Positions 36,270 through 47,546 of a stretch of 64,000 bases of DNA are shown here, one piece after another (the stretch's first letter is position 1; the number at the start of each line of letters is the position of its first letter). The position numbers were made by a program, and so were the translations under genes. Below the pieces are notes generated by a model that saw only the letters and a program-made list of their open reading frames with translations, ran no database searches and was not told the origin of the DNA. Source of the DNA: Cycas panzhihuaensis (Eukaryota > Cycadophyta); NCBI GenBank assembly GCA_023213395.1, contig CM041465.1:46259741-46323740 (forward strand). Direction: 5' to 3'.

Positions 36270-37922
36270 ATGATCAATGCATGTGGTAAATTTATCATCT
36301 TAATGGTAAGGAGAAAAGAAGAGCCAGGAGATGAAGAAGGTCCTTCTACTCACACTCTTTTTATATCACCTAAACAAATGCAACAAATTGAGGAGTTAAA
36401 GAGAAGGTATGATATTCTATTTCAACATGTTGATGGCCTACTACCAAAGAGAAAGATAGAGCATGAAATCACTCTTGTAGGAGATGCACCATTGCCTAAT
36501 ATTGCTTTGTATAGGCACTCCATTATAGAGAATAATGGGATAAAGAGGCAAGTTGAGGAGTTGCTTGATCAAGGGGTCATAAGACCTTCATGTTCACCTT
36601 GTGGGTCACTAATTGTCTTAGTGCCTAAGAAGGATAGAGGATGGAGAATGTATATAGACTTTCGTGCTTTGAATAAAATTACAATTAAAAATCGCTACCC
36701 TTTGCCTCGCATAGATGATTTGCTTGATCAAATTTAGCATGCTTGTTATTTTACTAAATTGGATTTGAAAAGTGGTTATCACCAAGTTAGGTTCAAGGAG
36801 GAGGACACATGGAAGACAGCCTTCAAAACAAAGCAAGGACTCTTTGAATGGATGGTTATACCTTTCAGATTGTGTAATGCTCCTGCAACATTCATGAGGC
36901 TAATGAATGAAATGTTAAGGCCTTACTTGGATAATTTTGTTGTTGTCTATCTTGATGACATTTTGATTTTCAACAACACATGGGAGGAACATTTGTAGCA
37001 CATAGAAGAAGTTTTAAAGACTATGGCTAAGCATCATTTGAAGCTTAATATGAAGAAGTGTGAATTTGGTAAGGAGAACTTGATCTTCTTAGGCTTTGTG
37101 GTTGGAGGAGGAAAGTTGAGCATCGATCCACTCAAGACTCAAGCCATCCTCAAATGACCTAGGCCAACAAACATCATAGAGGTGAGAAGTTTTTTAGGAG
37201 CTTGTCAATACTTGAGAAAGTTTATTCTCCATTTCTCACATGTTGCAGCACCTCTACATGGATTGACAAAATCTAGTAAAAAGTTTACTTGGGGTTCCAA
37301 GGAGGAAGAAGCTTTTCTTCTTTTAAAGAAGAAAATTTGTGAAGCATCGGTTTTGGCAATGCCAAATTTGCAAAGGCCTTTTGAAGTAGAAGCTAATGCA
37401 AGTGGAAATACGATGGGAGCTGTCCTTATTCAAGATGGGAAGCCTATTACTTACCATTCAGAAGTCTTCACCACTCAAGTGAAGAACTACCCAACATATG
37501 ATCGAGAAATGTTCGCACTTCATCAAGCATGCAAGCATTGGAGGTCATACTTACTCAGAAAAGAGGTTGTAGTTCATACCGATCATAAGCCTCTTCAATT
37601 TTTACAAACCCAAAGTAAATTACAGCAAGCAAGACACATGAAGTGGATGAGTTATTTACAACAATTCAATATTGTAATTAAGTACAAAAAGGGATCTAAT
37701 AACAAAATTGCTGATGTGTTATCTAGACCACCTTGTTCCACTTCTTCTTCTAATTTTGTTTGTAGTTCTCTTATGAGTTTGCAGGTGGAACCAATGCATC
37801 ATGAAGAGCACAAAGACTTATACCATGAAGATGAAGCTTTGAAGGAAGAATTAGAGAACCTAGCGAAAGGAAGACCTTCCCAACTTGCTTGGAAGGATGG
37901 TCTACTTTTCAAAGGGGAGTAG
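36270..37922 (+). pseudogene. R8 reverse transcriptase and RNase H
   Basis: A single frame with stops. RT blocks in order: [92 protein letters not shown] and [10 protein letters not shown], with the YLDD loop intact near 36946-36960. RNase H: the first catalytic Asp is replaced, ANASG where TDASG is usual (Asn codon 37395-37397); YPTYDREMFALHQACKHWRSY, HTDHKPLQFL and NKIADVLSRPP are intact. In-frame stops lie at 36735 (TAG), 36996 (TAG), 37155 (TGA) and 37920 (TAG). Each is one transition from Gln or Trp; the one at 37155 falls on the Trp of the common KWPRP block. Confidence 0.95.
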
Positions 37923-38803
37923 CTCTATGTTCCATCAAAAGGATACAAGATCAAGTGGCTTAGAGAAGTCCATATTTCTAAAGTAGCTGGTCACTTTGGT
38001 ATAGAGAAGACTTTAGCAAACTTGAGAAGATATGTTGTATGGCCAAAAATGTAAAATGATGTAAAAAAATATGTAAAAGGATGTGTAATGTGTAATACTT
38101 CTAAGCCTTCTTCTAGAAAATTAGGATTGTATACACCACTTCCTATTCCCACTAGACCTTGGGAAAGTATCTCCATTGATGTCTTAGGGGGACTTCCCAT
38201 GACTAGGAAGGGACATGATTATCTTTTTGTTGTTGTAGATAGGTTCAAGAAATGATATGTCTAATACCTTGTAAGAAGACAATCACAGTGCACAGAGCAA
38301 CTGAGTTATTCTTCGAGCATGTATGGAAGAATTTTGGCTTGCCTTCTTCCATCATTTTAGATCGAGACACTCGATTCCTTTCATCATTTTGGAAGTCACT
38401 ATGGGAGATGATGGATACCAAATTGAAGAGGAGTACAAGTTTCCATCCTCAAACAGATGGACAAACCAAAGTAGTGAACAGAACTTTGGTACATTTATTA
38501 AGGGGATACAATTCCAAGCATTCAAAGACTTGGGATGAATCATTGGATTTTCTACAATTTGCATTTAATAGAGCAATGCATGCATCACACTCTAAAGCAC
38601 CTTTTAAAGTTTGTTTAGGATACTTACCTCAAAGTCCATTTGACTTAGAGTTTTCCATGCAAGCTAAGGAAGGATTCGTCAAAGAGAAGGAGGAGCATGA
38701 CAAGGCTTTAAGATACTTGGATAAGATCCAGAGAGTCCACAAAGAAGTACATGATCAACTTCTAAGGACTCAACAAAAGTACAAGGAAAGACATGAGCAA
38801 TGA
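37923..38803 (+). pseudogene. R8 integrase, catalytic Glu replaced
   Basis: The zinc-binding domain is present (REVHISKVAGHFGIEKTLAN, CVMCNTSKP) with a TAA at 38052. The core begins WESISIDVLGGLP (first Asp) and YLFVVVDRFKK, then a TGA at 38253 and a frameshift near 38250. Reading continues from 38252 with LIPCKKTITVHRATELFFEH, LDRDTRFLSSFWKSLWEMM (second Asp) and FHPQTDGQTKVVNRTL. The third catalytic acid, Glu in TDGQTE, is Lys here (AAA at 38468-38470). The remainder (YNSKHSKTWDESLDFLQFAF, HSKAPFKVCLGY) is well kept. Even without the stops, insertion activity would be lost. Confidence 0.95.
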
Positions 38804-39191
38804 GATATTAAAAGGAGAAGGTAAGAAACTCAAACCTATAAGGTATGGACCATTCGAGATTTTGAGAAAAGTAGGTGGCAATGCTTTCCAACTTGATCTT
38901 CCACCTTATATGCAAATATATTTAGTAATAAATGCTAAATACTTAAAACTCTTTGATCCCTCCATACTAGATGAGGAGCAGGACCAGTTTACTTTACCTT
39001 CAGTTGATGATTTGTATTTGGAAAGTGAGGAGCCTCTCAAGGAAGATTGTATCTTGGAGAGAAAATCTACCAAAACGAGACATAAGACACATGAATCTTT
39101 CAGGATTGGAGTAGCAGGGAAATTGCCTAGTAAGGCCAAGTGGTTTAGTAGGAAACAAGGAGAACAACACTTCCCCCATCTCCAATTCTAA
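38793..39191 (+). pseudogene. R8 integrase C-terminal end
   Basis: Open frame with GKKLKPIRYGPFEILRKVGG and NAFQLDLPPYMQIYLVINAK, the integrase C-terminal (GPY/F) module, followed by an acidic stretch and CILERKSTKTRHKT, then AKWFSRKQGEQHFPHLQF. The last two segments resemble the ends of a Ty3 chromodomain (ILERR and W...FP.L), but the middle does not, so a degenerate chromodomain is possible. It is out of frame with the core and overlaps its stop. Confidence 0.75.
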
Positions 39192-39232
39192 GACAAACAG
39201 GAGTTGGCTATTTTCCAAGGAAGGGGGAGCCA

Positions 39233-40285
39233 TGATCCAGGAGGATCTACCATATGTTTACAGGATGAGGAAAATGCTAGGCATTGGTATAACTGAAAGA
39301 GATATGGCCAAATGGTATGAAAATTATATGAAATTTTGTGTAAAGGTAGAAGCCACATCCCACTAGATGTGTACCAAAGGTGGGGTTCATAAAATATCAT
39401 TTGATTAGAGTTCAAGCCTTGTTTTTCATAAAATTAATCCCACAGCTAGCAGAAAAAAATAGCAAATACATATTATCATTAAATGAATAAAAATGTGGGC
39501 CAATGACATCCAAATGAGCTAACATTTTGAGGAAGTGGAGGAGACATGTGTTCCTATACGTGTACCAAATTTTAGCTGAATTAGAGTTGGTTAAGGTCAG
39601 TTACAAGCTAAAACTTTTAAGAATTACATGAAGGCCACTTGGACAGCAGAAAAATAGCAAATACATATTATAATTAAATGAATAAAAATGTAGCCAAATG
39701 ATATCCAAATAAGCTAAAATTTTTAGGAAGCGGAGGGGACATGTGTTCCTATACGTGTACCAAATTTGAGTGAAATTAGAGTTCATTAAGATCAGTTAAA
39801 AGCTATAATGTTTTAAGAATTACATGAAGGCCACTTGGACAACATGCATTCTGGTGGTTAGTGGTTATACTTGCATGATTGCCACTTGTTAAACATGTAA
39901 TTTTGGTTTCTTTGTATAAATTAAGCCCTATTAGGGGTTGGAGAGGTGGTTCTTAGAGACTTGACTTAGGAAGCATCCTTGGAGAATCATTTTGGAGGGT
40001 TGGAGTCCCCTTTATGGTATAATTGCATAATTTATTCCTTGTAATTTTACCATTCTTTTGCTAGTTGATTTCTCCACCATTAAATGGAGATTTTCATAGT
40101 TTAATAAAAGTACTACTCCTCATACTTTTGGATCAATGTCAAGAATAAATGATTTGGTGTAGAATTTCCTTTCGTGGGCTCATTATTATTTTTGATATTA
40201 TTGAGATTTCTACACTAACTTCGAGGATCTCAAGGAGAAAAGGTTGATAATTGACTTCTTCACCAACTAAGCTCTTTTGGGATCA
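39233..40285 (+). repeat. R8 3' LTR
   Basis: Matches the 5' LTR with a few percent visible differences, including the internal 195-base duplication. Confidence 0.95.
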
Positions 40286-40428
40286 GCTATAATAAAAAAT
40301 AAATGGAAACAACAACTTTGGTATCTTATATTTCCATGTTCTTTGGTATCTCAAAGAAGATTATGGTATACTACATATGAATTTGATTCTTGGGAAGAGA
40401 TAAGTAGACTTTTTAAAAATAGATTCTA
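40286..40428 (+). pseudogene. R7a 3' coding end, after R8
   Basis: Continues R7a after R8. KNKWKQQLWYLIFPCSL, SWEEISRLFKNRFYEW and the following WIKFQ.NPYQW resemble the end of the extra 3' open frame of R7b (RVELLISKWPSGRCEW, then NEF..QP.QW). It shows that R7a carried the same 3' region as R7b. Confidence 0.55.
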
Positions 40429-40586
40429 TGAGTGGTAGATTAAATTCCAATAAAATCCATATCAATGGTCATGAAAGGGTTAAAATAATCGAAATAATAA
40501 CAGTCCATAAACAACATTATTGGTGCAACTAGATAAATAATGAGGGCAACTAGATAGACAACAGATGCAACCAAACAGGTACTAGG

Positions 40587-40915
40587 TGTCGAAGGTTCGA
40601 ATCAAGGAGATAGAGCAAAGTAATATATCAAGTAATCAATCCATTATAGCATAAACATAATAATCTTTATATTCAATGTATCTTTGAGAGAGTATTACAA
40701 AATGTCCATTAAGGAGGTGGTGTTGATGAATACTAGGGTTTACAACCCTATAGCATAAATATTCGAGAGGAGGGTAGGATCCCTCCTAAACCTTAAATTC
40801 AAATTACATTAAAATAATACAAAGCATAAAATAAATAAACTTAAGTTATCGTTAACTTACCCTTAAGTTGTGTGCACCTAAGGTGGGGGTTAGGTGATGA
40901 GCATTAACCCCAACA
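40587..40915 (-). repeat. R9 3' LTR
   Basis: Starts TGTCGAAGG and ends ACCCCAACA on the plus strand. It pairs with 43946-44263. Confidence 0.85.
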
Positions 40916-41053
40916 TACTCCCCCTTAATGGTCATCATATATATCTTTAACTTTTCTTTGAATGTGTGGTACATATACTTGAGGAAAACTTTAAGAGAGT
41001 GATTGAACACGTCTTTTAGCTTTACCTTCATCTTTCTTGATATGATCATTAAC

Positions 41054-41641
41054 CTACATCATTATCCTTACAAAGTAGTTTCCTTCAACATAGTATAGTT
41101 CAAGTGATTTCCAAGTAGGTGTGGCTTGCTTCGAATAGAGAAGAGTGGATTTATCTTTTACTTTATCTTCTTGATCCCTTGTCTTATAAGAATCAATCAA
41201 ATCACAAGTACATACAACATCATCAAGTGTAATAATGTGATTATCCATTTTATTTGAGTTATCAACATTAGCCTTTTCAACATAAAATACCTGCTCTATC
41301 ATTTATCTCACATGTACAACATCATCAACATAGATAAATTCATTCAAATCTAAGGTTTCTCCCCTATAAATTGATTCTAGAGTATCCCAAATAGATTTAG
41401 ATGTAGTTAACTCACTAACATTAATGAATATATCAGCATTTATTATGCTAAAGATTAACGTTATGACTTCGTTATCCTTTCTTAAGTTTTCTTTAAAATT
41501 TAATTCATCTTTTAGGTAACCATATTTAATAAATTTCCAAAGGTTATTTGCACTAAGATGTGTTTTTAACAAGTCTTTCCAAATATGAAAATTAGTCCCA
41601 TCAAATGTGGAAATTAACACATCATCTAGATAAGTTGCCAT
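41054..41641 (-). pseudogene. R9 copia gag
   Basis: The first open frame (41641 to 41303) starts MATYLDDVLISTFDGTNFHI and continues WKDLLKTHLSANNLWKFIKYGY and SKSIWDTLESIYRG, the W-x-L-x-x-L pattern and IWD.L motif of copia gag (UBN2-like) proteins. A second frame (41302 to 41054) begins MIEQVFYVEKANVDNS and continues LYSKQATPTWKSLELYYVEG. No CCHC knuckle is seen. The frame reaches close to the 3' LTR, so gag is the last as well as the only gene. It may be an intact short gag of about 112 residues or a truncation. Confidence 0.72.
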
Positions 41642-42439
41642 TTATAAAACTTTTAGTTCATGAACTCAAATGAATAGATGAAGGCCTTGAATAATATAAA
41701 GTAGGTAATAAATACTTTTTAAGAAATTCCAACATAAATGCCTTAATTAATGTAGATAAGTAATGGGATAAAATGTATATCCTTTTAAGACAAATGCTTT
41801 CCTTTATGATGGAACTAAATCAATCAATAATTTTATGTAAACTTTAAAAGTAAAGGGATAAAGTGAGCCAAAGATAATTTGAAATATATATATGAATTTT
41901 AAATAAATGATTTAGTAAATCAATAACTAAAAATAAGATGGAAAAATATTTCTTTTTAATAATTAAATAGAATGCATATAAACATATAATCAAATGTCCT
42001 TTTTAGTTGAGAATGATAAATGCTCCTTGAAGTGCTTTGAATACTTTTTAAGTTGAAATAAAGCAAAAAAGATTCTTCTATTTCAATTCCTTATTAAGAA
42101 TAAATAACCATCAAATGAGCTCTTTTAAATCAAAGAAGAATGTAAATATACTTATAAAATAATCTTAAAATGTGTTACCTGAATGAATACTTTACAATAG
42201 AAAAATGACCTTAAATATGCAGTGAATAGGCCTTAAGAGTGCTTTAGAATTAAATTTATAAGCTAAAGAATAAAATAAAAACCTTAGAATAGGGTTAGAG
42301 TGTACCAGTTTGATATTTTTGATCCAAAGGGAGCTTCTTCTCTTTAGGAGGCTAAAATGGAGCTTAATAGCTTTAAAAACTCAATTATAAGCTTCTAAAT
42401 CAAGCAAAAGCTACCAACAACTTATTAGTATCTCAATGA

Positions 42440-43120
42440 TAAATAAATATAATGAGTTAGAGTAAAACTTTTGCTTGAAGTATTTAAAAATATGTCCAAT
42501 TAGGACCACATAAGAGTCTCAAATTTAACTACTTTAAAGAGCTATAAATTAATATTAGATTAAAGTAAAACTTATTCCAATATGAAGAGTATTGAAAACT
42601 CTTTCCGACGGATCCAACCGTTCAGAAAATAGGCTCCTAGAACTTAAGATATTAGTGAATATATACGAGGACCCTTTTAAGGACTCAAAATGGAGCCACA
42701 AGGCTTCAATGCTGTAAAATTTAAATTATAATTTTATAAAATGATATGAAAATAATCACATATATATTAGAGATCCCTTAGTATATCTCAAGCTAAAGAA
42801 ACTCAGAAAAAATTAATTTATTATTGCTAAAAATAGTGAACTAATATAAATTAATTACCTCAATTTTACTAACTTTAAAACCCTATAGAATGACTTTAAA
42901 TTAGATTAAAAAATATACCATCATGTAGAGAATTGAAGCATCTTTCCAATGGATCCAACCATTCAAAAAATAGACTCCTAGACCAAAAGTTATAAGCGAA
43001 ATAACTGAGATAGCTTATTATGAAAAAATAAATTAGAAAAGGGTTTTAATAAGTGCCTTTTGAAAAAAAAGGCTAGTCACATTGAGACCAATATGACCAC
43101 CAGTCAGTTGAAGAAGGGTG
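42440..43120 (-). repeat. 341-base tandem duplication in R9 leader
   Basis: CTTTCCGACGGATCCAACCG at 42601 recurs as CTTTCCAATGGATCCAACCA at 42942. The similarity extends upstream (ACTTTAAAGAGC versus ACTTTAAAACCC) and downstream (TAGGCTCCTAGA versus TAGACTCCTAGA). Confidence 0.75.
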
Positions 43121-43945
43121 TTAGGACCTCAAATATCATTAAAATAAATTAAATCAAAGTTATAAAGTTTAACTTTATAAAAATTAATCAAAACATAAAT
43201 AAATTTAAAAATAAAAAATGCATAATGGAGCTCGTTCTCTTCGTACATAACTCAAATGAAGATAAAATTTTAGATTATACTAGATATCCCTACTACAAAG
43301 TCACCTCTCAAATTTTATAAAGATCTAATGATCAGAAAGAGAGAATGAATCAATTGATCTCAGGAAGGTCATGGAGGACGTACAAACAATGTAGAGGCCA
43401 CACGTCTCAGTGAAAGCCTAGAATACTTTAAAGATTACTTAGTCTACTTCATATTAGGTCTACACCACTATCACAAAAGAGCTTAGGTGGAAAAAAAATC
43501 TAAAGAAAACAAATAAGGGGAGGGGCAATGGAGGTTTCACTCTAGAATGAGTACCCTTGCTTCTGGGAGAGAGATCTCCACGTAGAGGCAACTGTTTTTT
43601 AATCTATCAAATGTGTTGCAAGGCTGGTTCAGTGAGGATTCATATGGATAGTCATATGCTATAGAGTGAGCACTAGGCTACCAAAGTTCTAGGACTAAGT
43701 AGAACCTTGAAAAAACTTTAATGTAAATGATTAAAACTCTATAAAAATATATGAAAAAGCTAGTATAATTCCCCAAATGCGTCGTGGGTTGTACGCAATA
43801 TTACTGGCTGCCAAAAATGACTGAAAAACTAAAGAATTAATGATTTATAGATAAGAACACTTAAATATTTTAATAAATTATAGTATAAACTATTGAAAAA
43901 ATAAATATATCTCACATATTTTTGTTATAGGTTGTCTCTAATACC

Positions 43946-44263
43946 GAATGAAGGTTTGAATTAAGGAGACAAAGTAGAGCAATACATTAAGTAATCAATC
44001 CATTGTAGCATAAATACAATAATCTTTATATTCAATCCATCTTTGAGAGAGCATTACAAAATATCCATTTAGGATGTGGTATTGATGAACACCAGGGTTT
44101 ACAACCCCATAGCATAAATATTCAAGAGGAGGGTAAGAGCCCTCCTTAACCTTAAATTCAAATTATATTAAAATAATATAAAGTATAAAATAAACAAACT
44201 TAACTTACCCTTAAGTTGTGTGCACCTAAGGTAGGGGTTAGGTAATGAGTATTAATCTTAATA
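43946..44263 (-). repeat. R9 5' LTR
   Basis: Pairs with 40587-40915. Its outermost bases are worn (GAAT for TGTC; ATA for ACA). Confidence 0.82.
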
Positions 44264-44670
44264 GGTGCAACCGAGAGGATAGTTAGTGCAACCTATATAG
44301 CCATTGGTGCAACTCGGCTAGTAGTGATGTATTTTGGATAGGAATGACATCATTTAAAAATAGTAGAAAATGATTAACAAAATTATATAACTATGTTAGT
44401 CCTAGGGAATGGTTAGTTGAAATTGTTATAACTAAAATTATTATAATAAAAAGAGACAATCGAGGGGGTTTAGCATGTCTCTATTCTATTCTCAGTTTTA
44501 CTACTTGAACGACCTATGTACTCTACTTTGGCTTGTGACTGTTATGAGAGGACTAGACGTAGTGCCCATAATACAAAGCTTGGTTTCTATGCTCTAATCC
44601 TTGTATGTGTTTGTTACAATCTTGTGTATGATGGTAGATTGTAGAGCAGTGTGAGGGTGAGGAGCGTATA

Positions 44671-46700
44671 TTAGTTCCATTATCGGGCATTCTACAGAGA
44701 AGAACGAAAGAGATCACCAATGATGAAAGGTCCAAAGAGTTAGTCCATGCCACCAAGAAGCAAATCTTTGAAAAAGATTAAAACAAGATAGGAGCATAGT
44801 TAGCATTGGGAACTTGAAAAAACCCAAAAAGGCTTCCGTAAACCTAGAGAGACGGTGAAAAGAGGTAGGCAAAGAGGAAGCCTATAAAGGGTAGAAGAGA
44901 GGGAAGCCAAACTCTAAGGGAGCAAGATAAGATTAGGGAAAGAGAAAACCATAGGAGATGAAATCACCCAATAGAGAATTATGATAGAGTTAAACAAATT
45001 CAGGCATAAAAGTAAGAAGGTCATGTGGGAGAAGAAGACCAAGGAAAGAATGAAGAGTTGGATGAGGATGAGAGGCGATCAATAAATCTAGAAGTATACA
45101 ACATTATAGAAATCAGTTGGGACTATCATATATTAGAAGTCAAGGACTCCCATTCTCATGTACTAAACTCGCTGTTTAATCAGATGGCAGAGATGCTTTT
45201 GAGTTCAGTGCTATTAGGAGGAAGTTTAGGATAGACAAAAAGTAGGAGTAATAGCCCCCTAAATGCAAGAAAGCAGGGGATGGGAGGAATAAGTGGATCA
45301 ATGGGAGGGCAATCAAACAATCAAAATTATAGAATGACTTCAGTAGGATTGCCAAATTCTACGAAAGGAAATTTAACAAGAGGATGTCAAACAAACCCTC
45401 CATATATAATAATCCAAAATGATACTATGTTTAGACACTTGTAGTTTGATGGATTAGGAGATCTCAGGGATCATCTTGCTTTATTTTCTAATACGTTAAA
45501 AATTAAGAAGTTTAAGGATCAAGATGAAATTAAAGCATGATTATTTTCAACACTGCACAGAGTAGCAATAGCATGGTGCTAGTATATTGTGACAATAAAT
45601 CCAACATGGAAAATGATATAGAAGTAGTTTTTAGATAGATTCTAGCATTTGCAAGATTTGATGGCAATTTTCCAAGCCTTAGAGGAAATTTGTCAGGTAC
45701 CAAGTGAGTTTGTGAATGATTTTGATGGCAAACTTTGAATTATTATGAATAAAATAGATCCAGTCATACCCATGAACCCAATGTTATCTTTGAATTATTT
45801 TGTACAAGGGTTGTTGCCTCATTTGAAAGAAAAGATTATCTTTCATCCAATGAATAGCTATGAGCAAGTCAAAGACTTGGCTCTACGATTTAAAAACCAA
45901 ATAAAAATAGGTTATTTACAAACTAGAGTCCAAAATCTTGGGTAGACTTTAAATATGTCTTAATGGATGGTAAATCTAGAAGTAGAAGCATTGAAAAAAG
46001 AAATTAAATTATTGAAATTACAATCCTCGACTGTGTTCCCTAGAACAAGCTAACAAAATGAAGAGATTGAAAAACTGAGGGTAGGATTAGCTAAATTGAA
46101 GATTGGGAAATCTTGAGCAAATATCCAGTGTCCTCCTCCCTGTGGACAGCCAGGGCATTTTAAGAATGAGCATCAGTAAATGGTGGAAAGGAAATGGTGT
46201 GAAATCTGTAAAAGAGAAAACCACCATATATGAAAATGCTATTATAGAATAGCAGTAAGGGAATTGTTTTATCAAAGAAAAGAAGGCAATTCCCTTAAGC
46301 AACATAAGGGGAAAAAAAAACCATTTCACTACCATTTATTCTCAAGATGAGGGCATTTTTATATAGACTGCCTATTGCAAAAGTAAGAAGGAGACTATAT
46401 TTATAAAGAGTGCGTCTGGCAGACCATGAATGGGCAAATTGCCCAAAGAACCCTAGCTTGAAGGTGTAAACCTCTAACTTGGCAGCAAAAGTTTCAGATA
46501 AAGAATAACTAGTATATATTAGACAAGAAGTAGGAAAGTCACCTCTACACAAGTTGTAGAAAATTTTCCTAATCTGGTAATAGAAAAGAAGAGATTGTAA
46601 GAAGTTGTACAGGCCCTACAAGAAGTAACAAAGATAGTATAGCAAGAGGAAATAAATCAGACCAATAGATTTAAAGGCCACATTTATCAAAGATGAATAG
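44671..46700 (+). pseudogene. R7b gag
   Basis: A basic, Lys/Glu-rich N-terminal part (frame at 45025-45234 beginning GEEDQGKNEELDEDE) precedes a gag core at 45420-45950: FDGLGDLRDHLALFSNTLKI, VAIAWC and ALEEICQVPSEFVNDFDGKL, then an open stretch LNYFVQGLLPHLKEKIIFHP and VKDLALRFKNQIKI (45745-45945). A Leu-rich coiled-coil-like part follows. Two zinc knuckles are visible: CGQPGHFKNEH near 46140 and WCEICKRENHHI..CYYR near 46195-46245 (C-X2-C-X4-H, last Cys kept). Many stops are present. R7a has the same layout. Confidence 0.8.
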
Positions 46701-47110
46701 TGTCCTATGGGGAATAATCTAAGAAGATTCCTTGGTAAAAGATATAGCAAATGAAGGAATTGTTGATGGAAATGGATATTTCTATCCCTATCTCAATCAT
46801 TTTTAAATGGTGGGAGGCTAGTTATTTTCAGCAAGCAATCCTAGACTAGATTGAAAAACCTGTGCTAAGGGTATTAAAGACATATTCAAATGATCCTAGG
46901 GTTCCAATAACCCTTTTTGGTATAATGATCTACAAAACTATTGTAGATGGGGAATTATGAGTGAATGCACTCTTAGAAACCACATGGATTTCTTTGGGAT
47001 AGCTAGATATAGTTTCCCCAGATTATGTAATCAGGTTGGCAAACCAATTGCAAGTAAGACCAATAGGAACCCTACTAAATATTCTAGTTATAGTTGTAGG
47101 ACTTATAATC

Positions 47111-47361
47111 TGTGTCACAGACCAATTCCATAATTGAACAAGCACCTCAAATTTAATAATATAGATAGCAGTGCTACTAGATTTAATAGTTAAAATAACT
47201 CAATAATTGATTGATAAGAGATGAATGAATTGTTCAATAATACAATTGAGGCACATGTTTATATATGCATAATAAACCCTTTTCACAAAAGGTCACAACT
47301 ATTCACAAGGCACCTTTTCACATAATAATTAGTTAGTTAACTCCTTAAGAGGTTTGTAACA
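47111..47361 (-). repeat. R10 3' LTR
   Basis: On plus it begins TGTGTCACAGACCAATTCC and ends TTTGTAACA. The polypurine tract follows at 47362. Confidence 0.9.
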
Positions 47362-47546
47362 ATTCCTCCCCCTTAAGATGTTTCGCCCATGAAACGTATT
47401 CGAATGATTAATTGATTACTTCATTCAAGGTGGCTCATAACAAGCCCTTCTTCTTGAATTACTTCATCTTCAAAACCTTATTGAAGTAATGACTAGTTTG
47501 ATGTCTCCCCTTGCTGATAAAAAAAATCATAATCATCTGATGTATT
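47362..47546 (-). other. R10 3' untranslated part and polypurine tract
   Basis: Between the captured frame and the 3' LTR. On minus it ends TCTTAAGGGGGAGGAAT (47362-47378). Confidence 0.75.

Larger units (their letters stand above)
33602..40285 (+). mobile_element. R8: Ty3/gypsy element with perfect target duplication, nested in R7a
   Basis: LTRs 33602-34653 (1052) and 39233-40285 (1053) both start TGATCCAGGAGG and end TTTTGGGATCA. The target duplication is exact: GCTAT at 33597-33601 and 40286-40290. A primer site TGGTATCAAAGCCTG follows the 5' LTR, and a polypurine tract AAGGAAGGGGGAGCCA precedes the 3' LTR. Gag, protease, RT, RNase H and integrase are all present and largely readable, with six in-frame stops in pol and a few frameshifts. 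It is the best preserved LTR element of the window. Confidence 0.96.
40587..44263 (-). mobile_element. R9: copia element with gag only and a long leader
   Basis: Repeats 40587-40915 and 43946-44263 share CCTTAAGTTGTGTGCACCTA, GTTTACAACCC and CTTTGAGAGAG. On minus a degenerate primer site (GGTATTAGAGA) follows the 5' LTR at 43935-43945, and a polypurine tract (CCATTAAGGGGGAGTA) precedes TGTTGGGG of the 3' LTR. The only coding block is a gag at 41054-41641, next to the 3' LTR. Between it and the 5' LTR lie 2.3 kb without recognisable coding, including a 341-base tandem duplication. No protease, RT or integrase is present. Flanks do not give a clear target duplication. Confidence 0.82.
40429..44670 (+). 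repeat. R7 LTR between copies a and b, split by R9
   Basis: The outer parts 40429-40586 and 44264-44670 together match 61178-61762: AGTGCAACTAGATAG-like words, TATGTTAGTCCTAGG, ATGACCTATGTACTC or ACGACCTATGTACTC, GTTTCTATGCTCTAATCC and GTGTGAGGGTGAGGAGCG. The joined length is about 565. The left limit is uncertain because R7a and R7b are also alike before it. It serves as 3' end of R7a and 5' end of R7b. Confidence 0.7.

Noticed and set aside
40582-44268. Target duplication TAGGT around R9
   Set aside because: TAGGT occurs near both ends but would cut into the LTR termini; the ends are too worn to decide.
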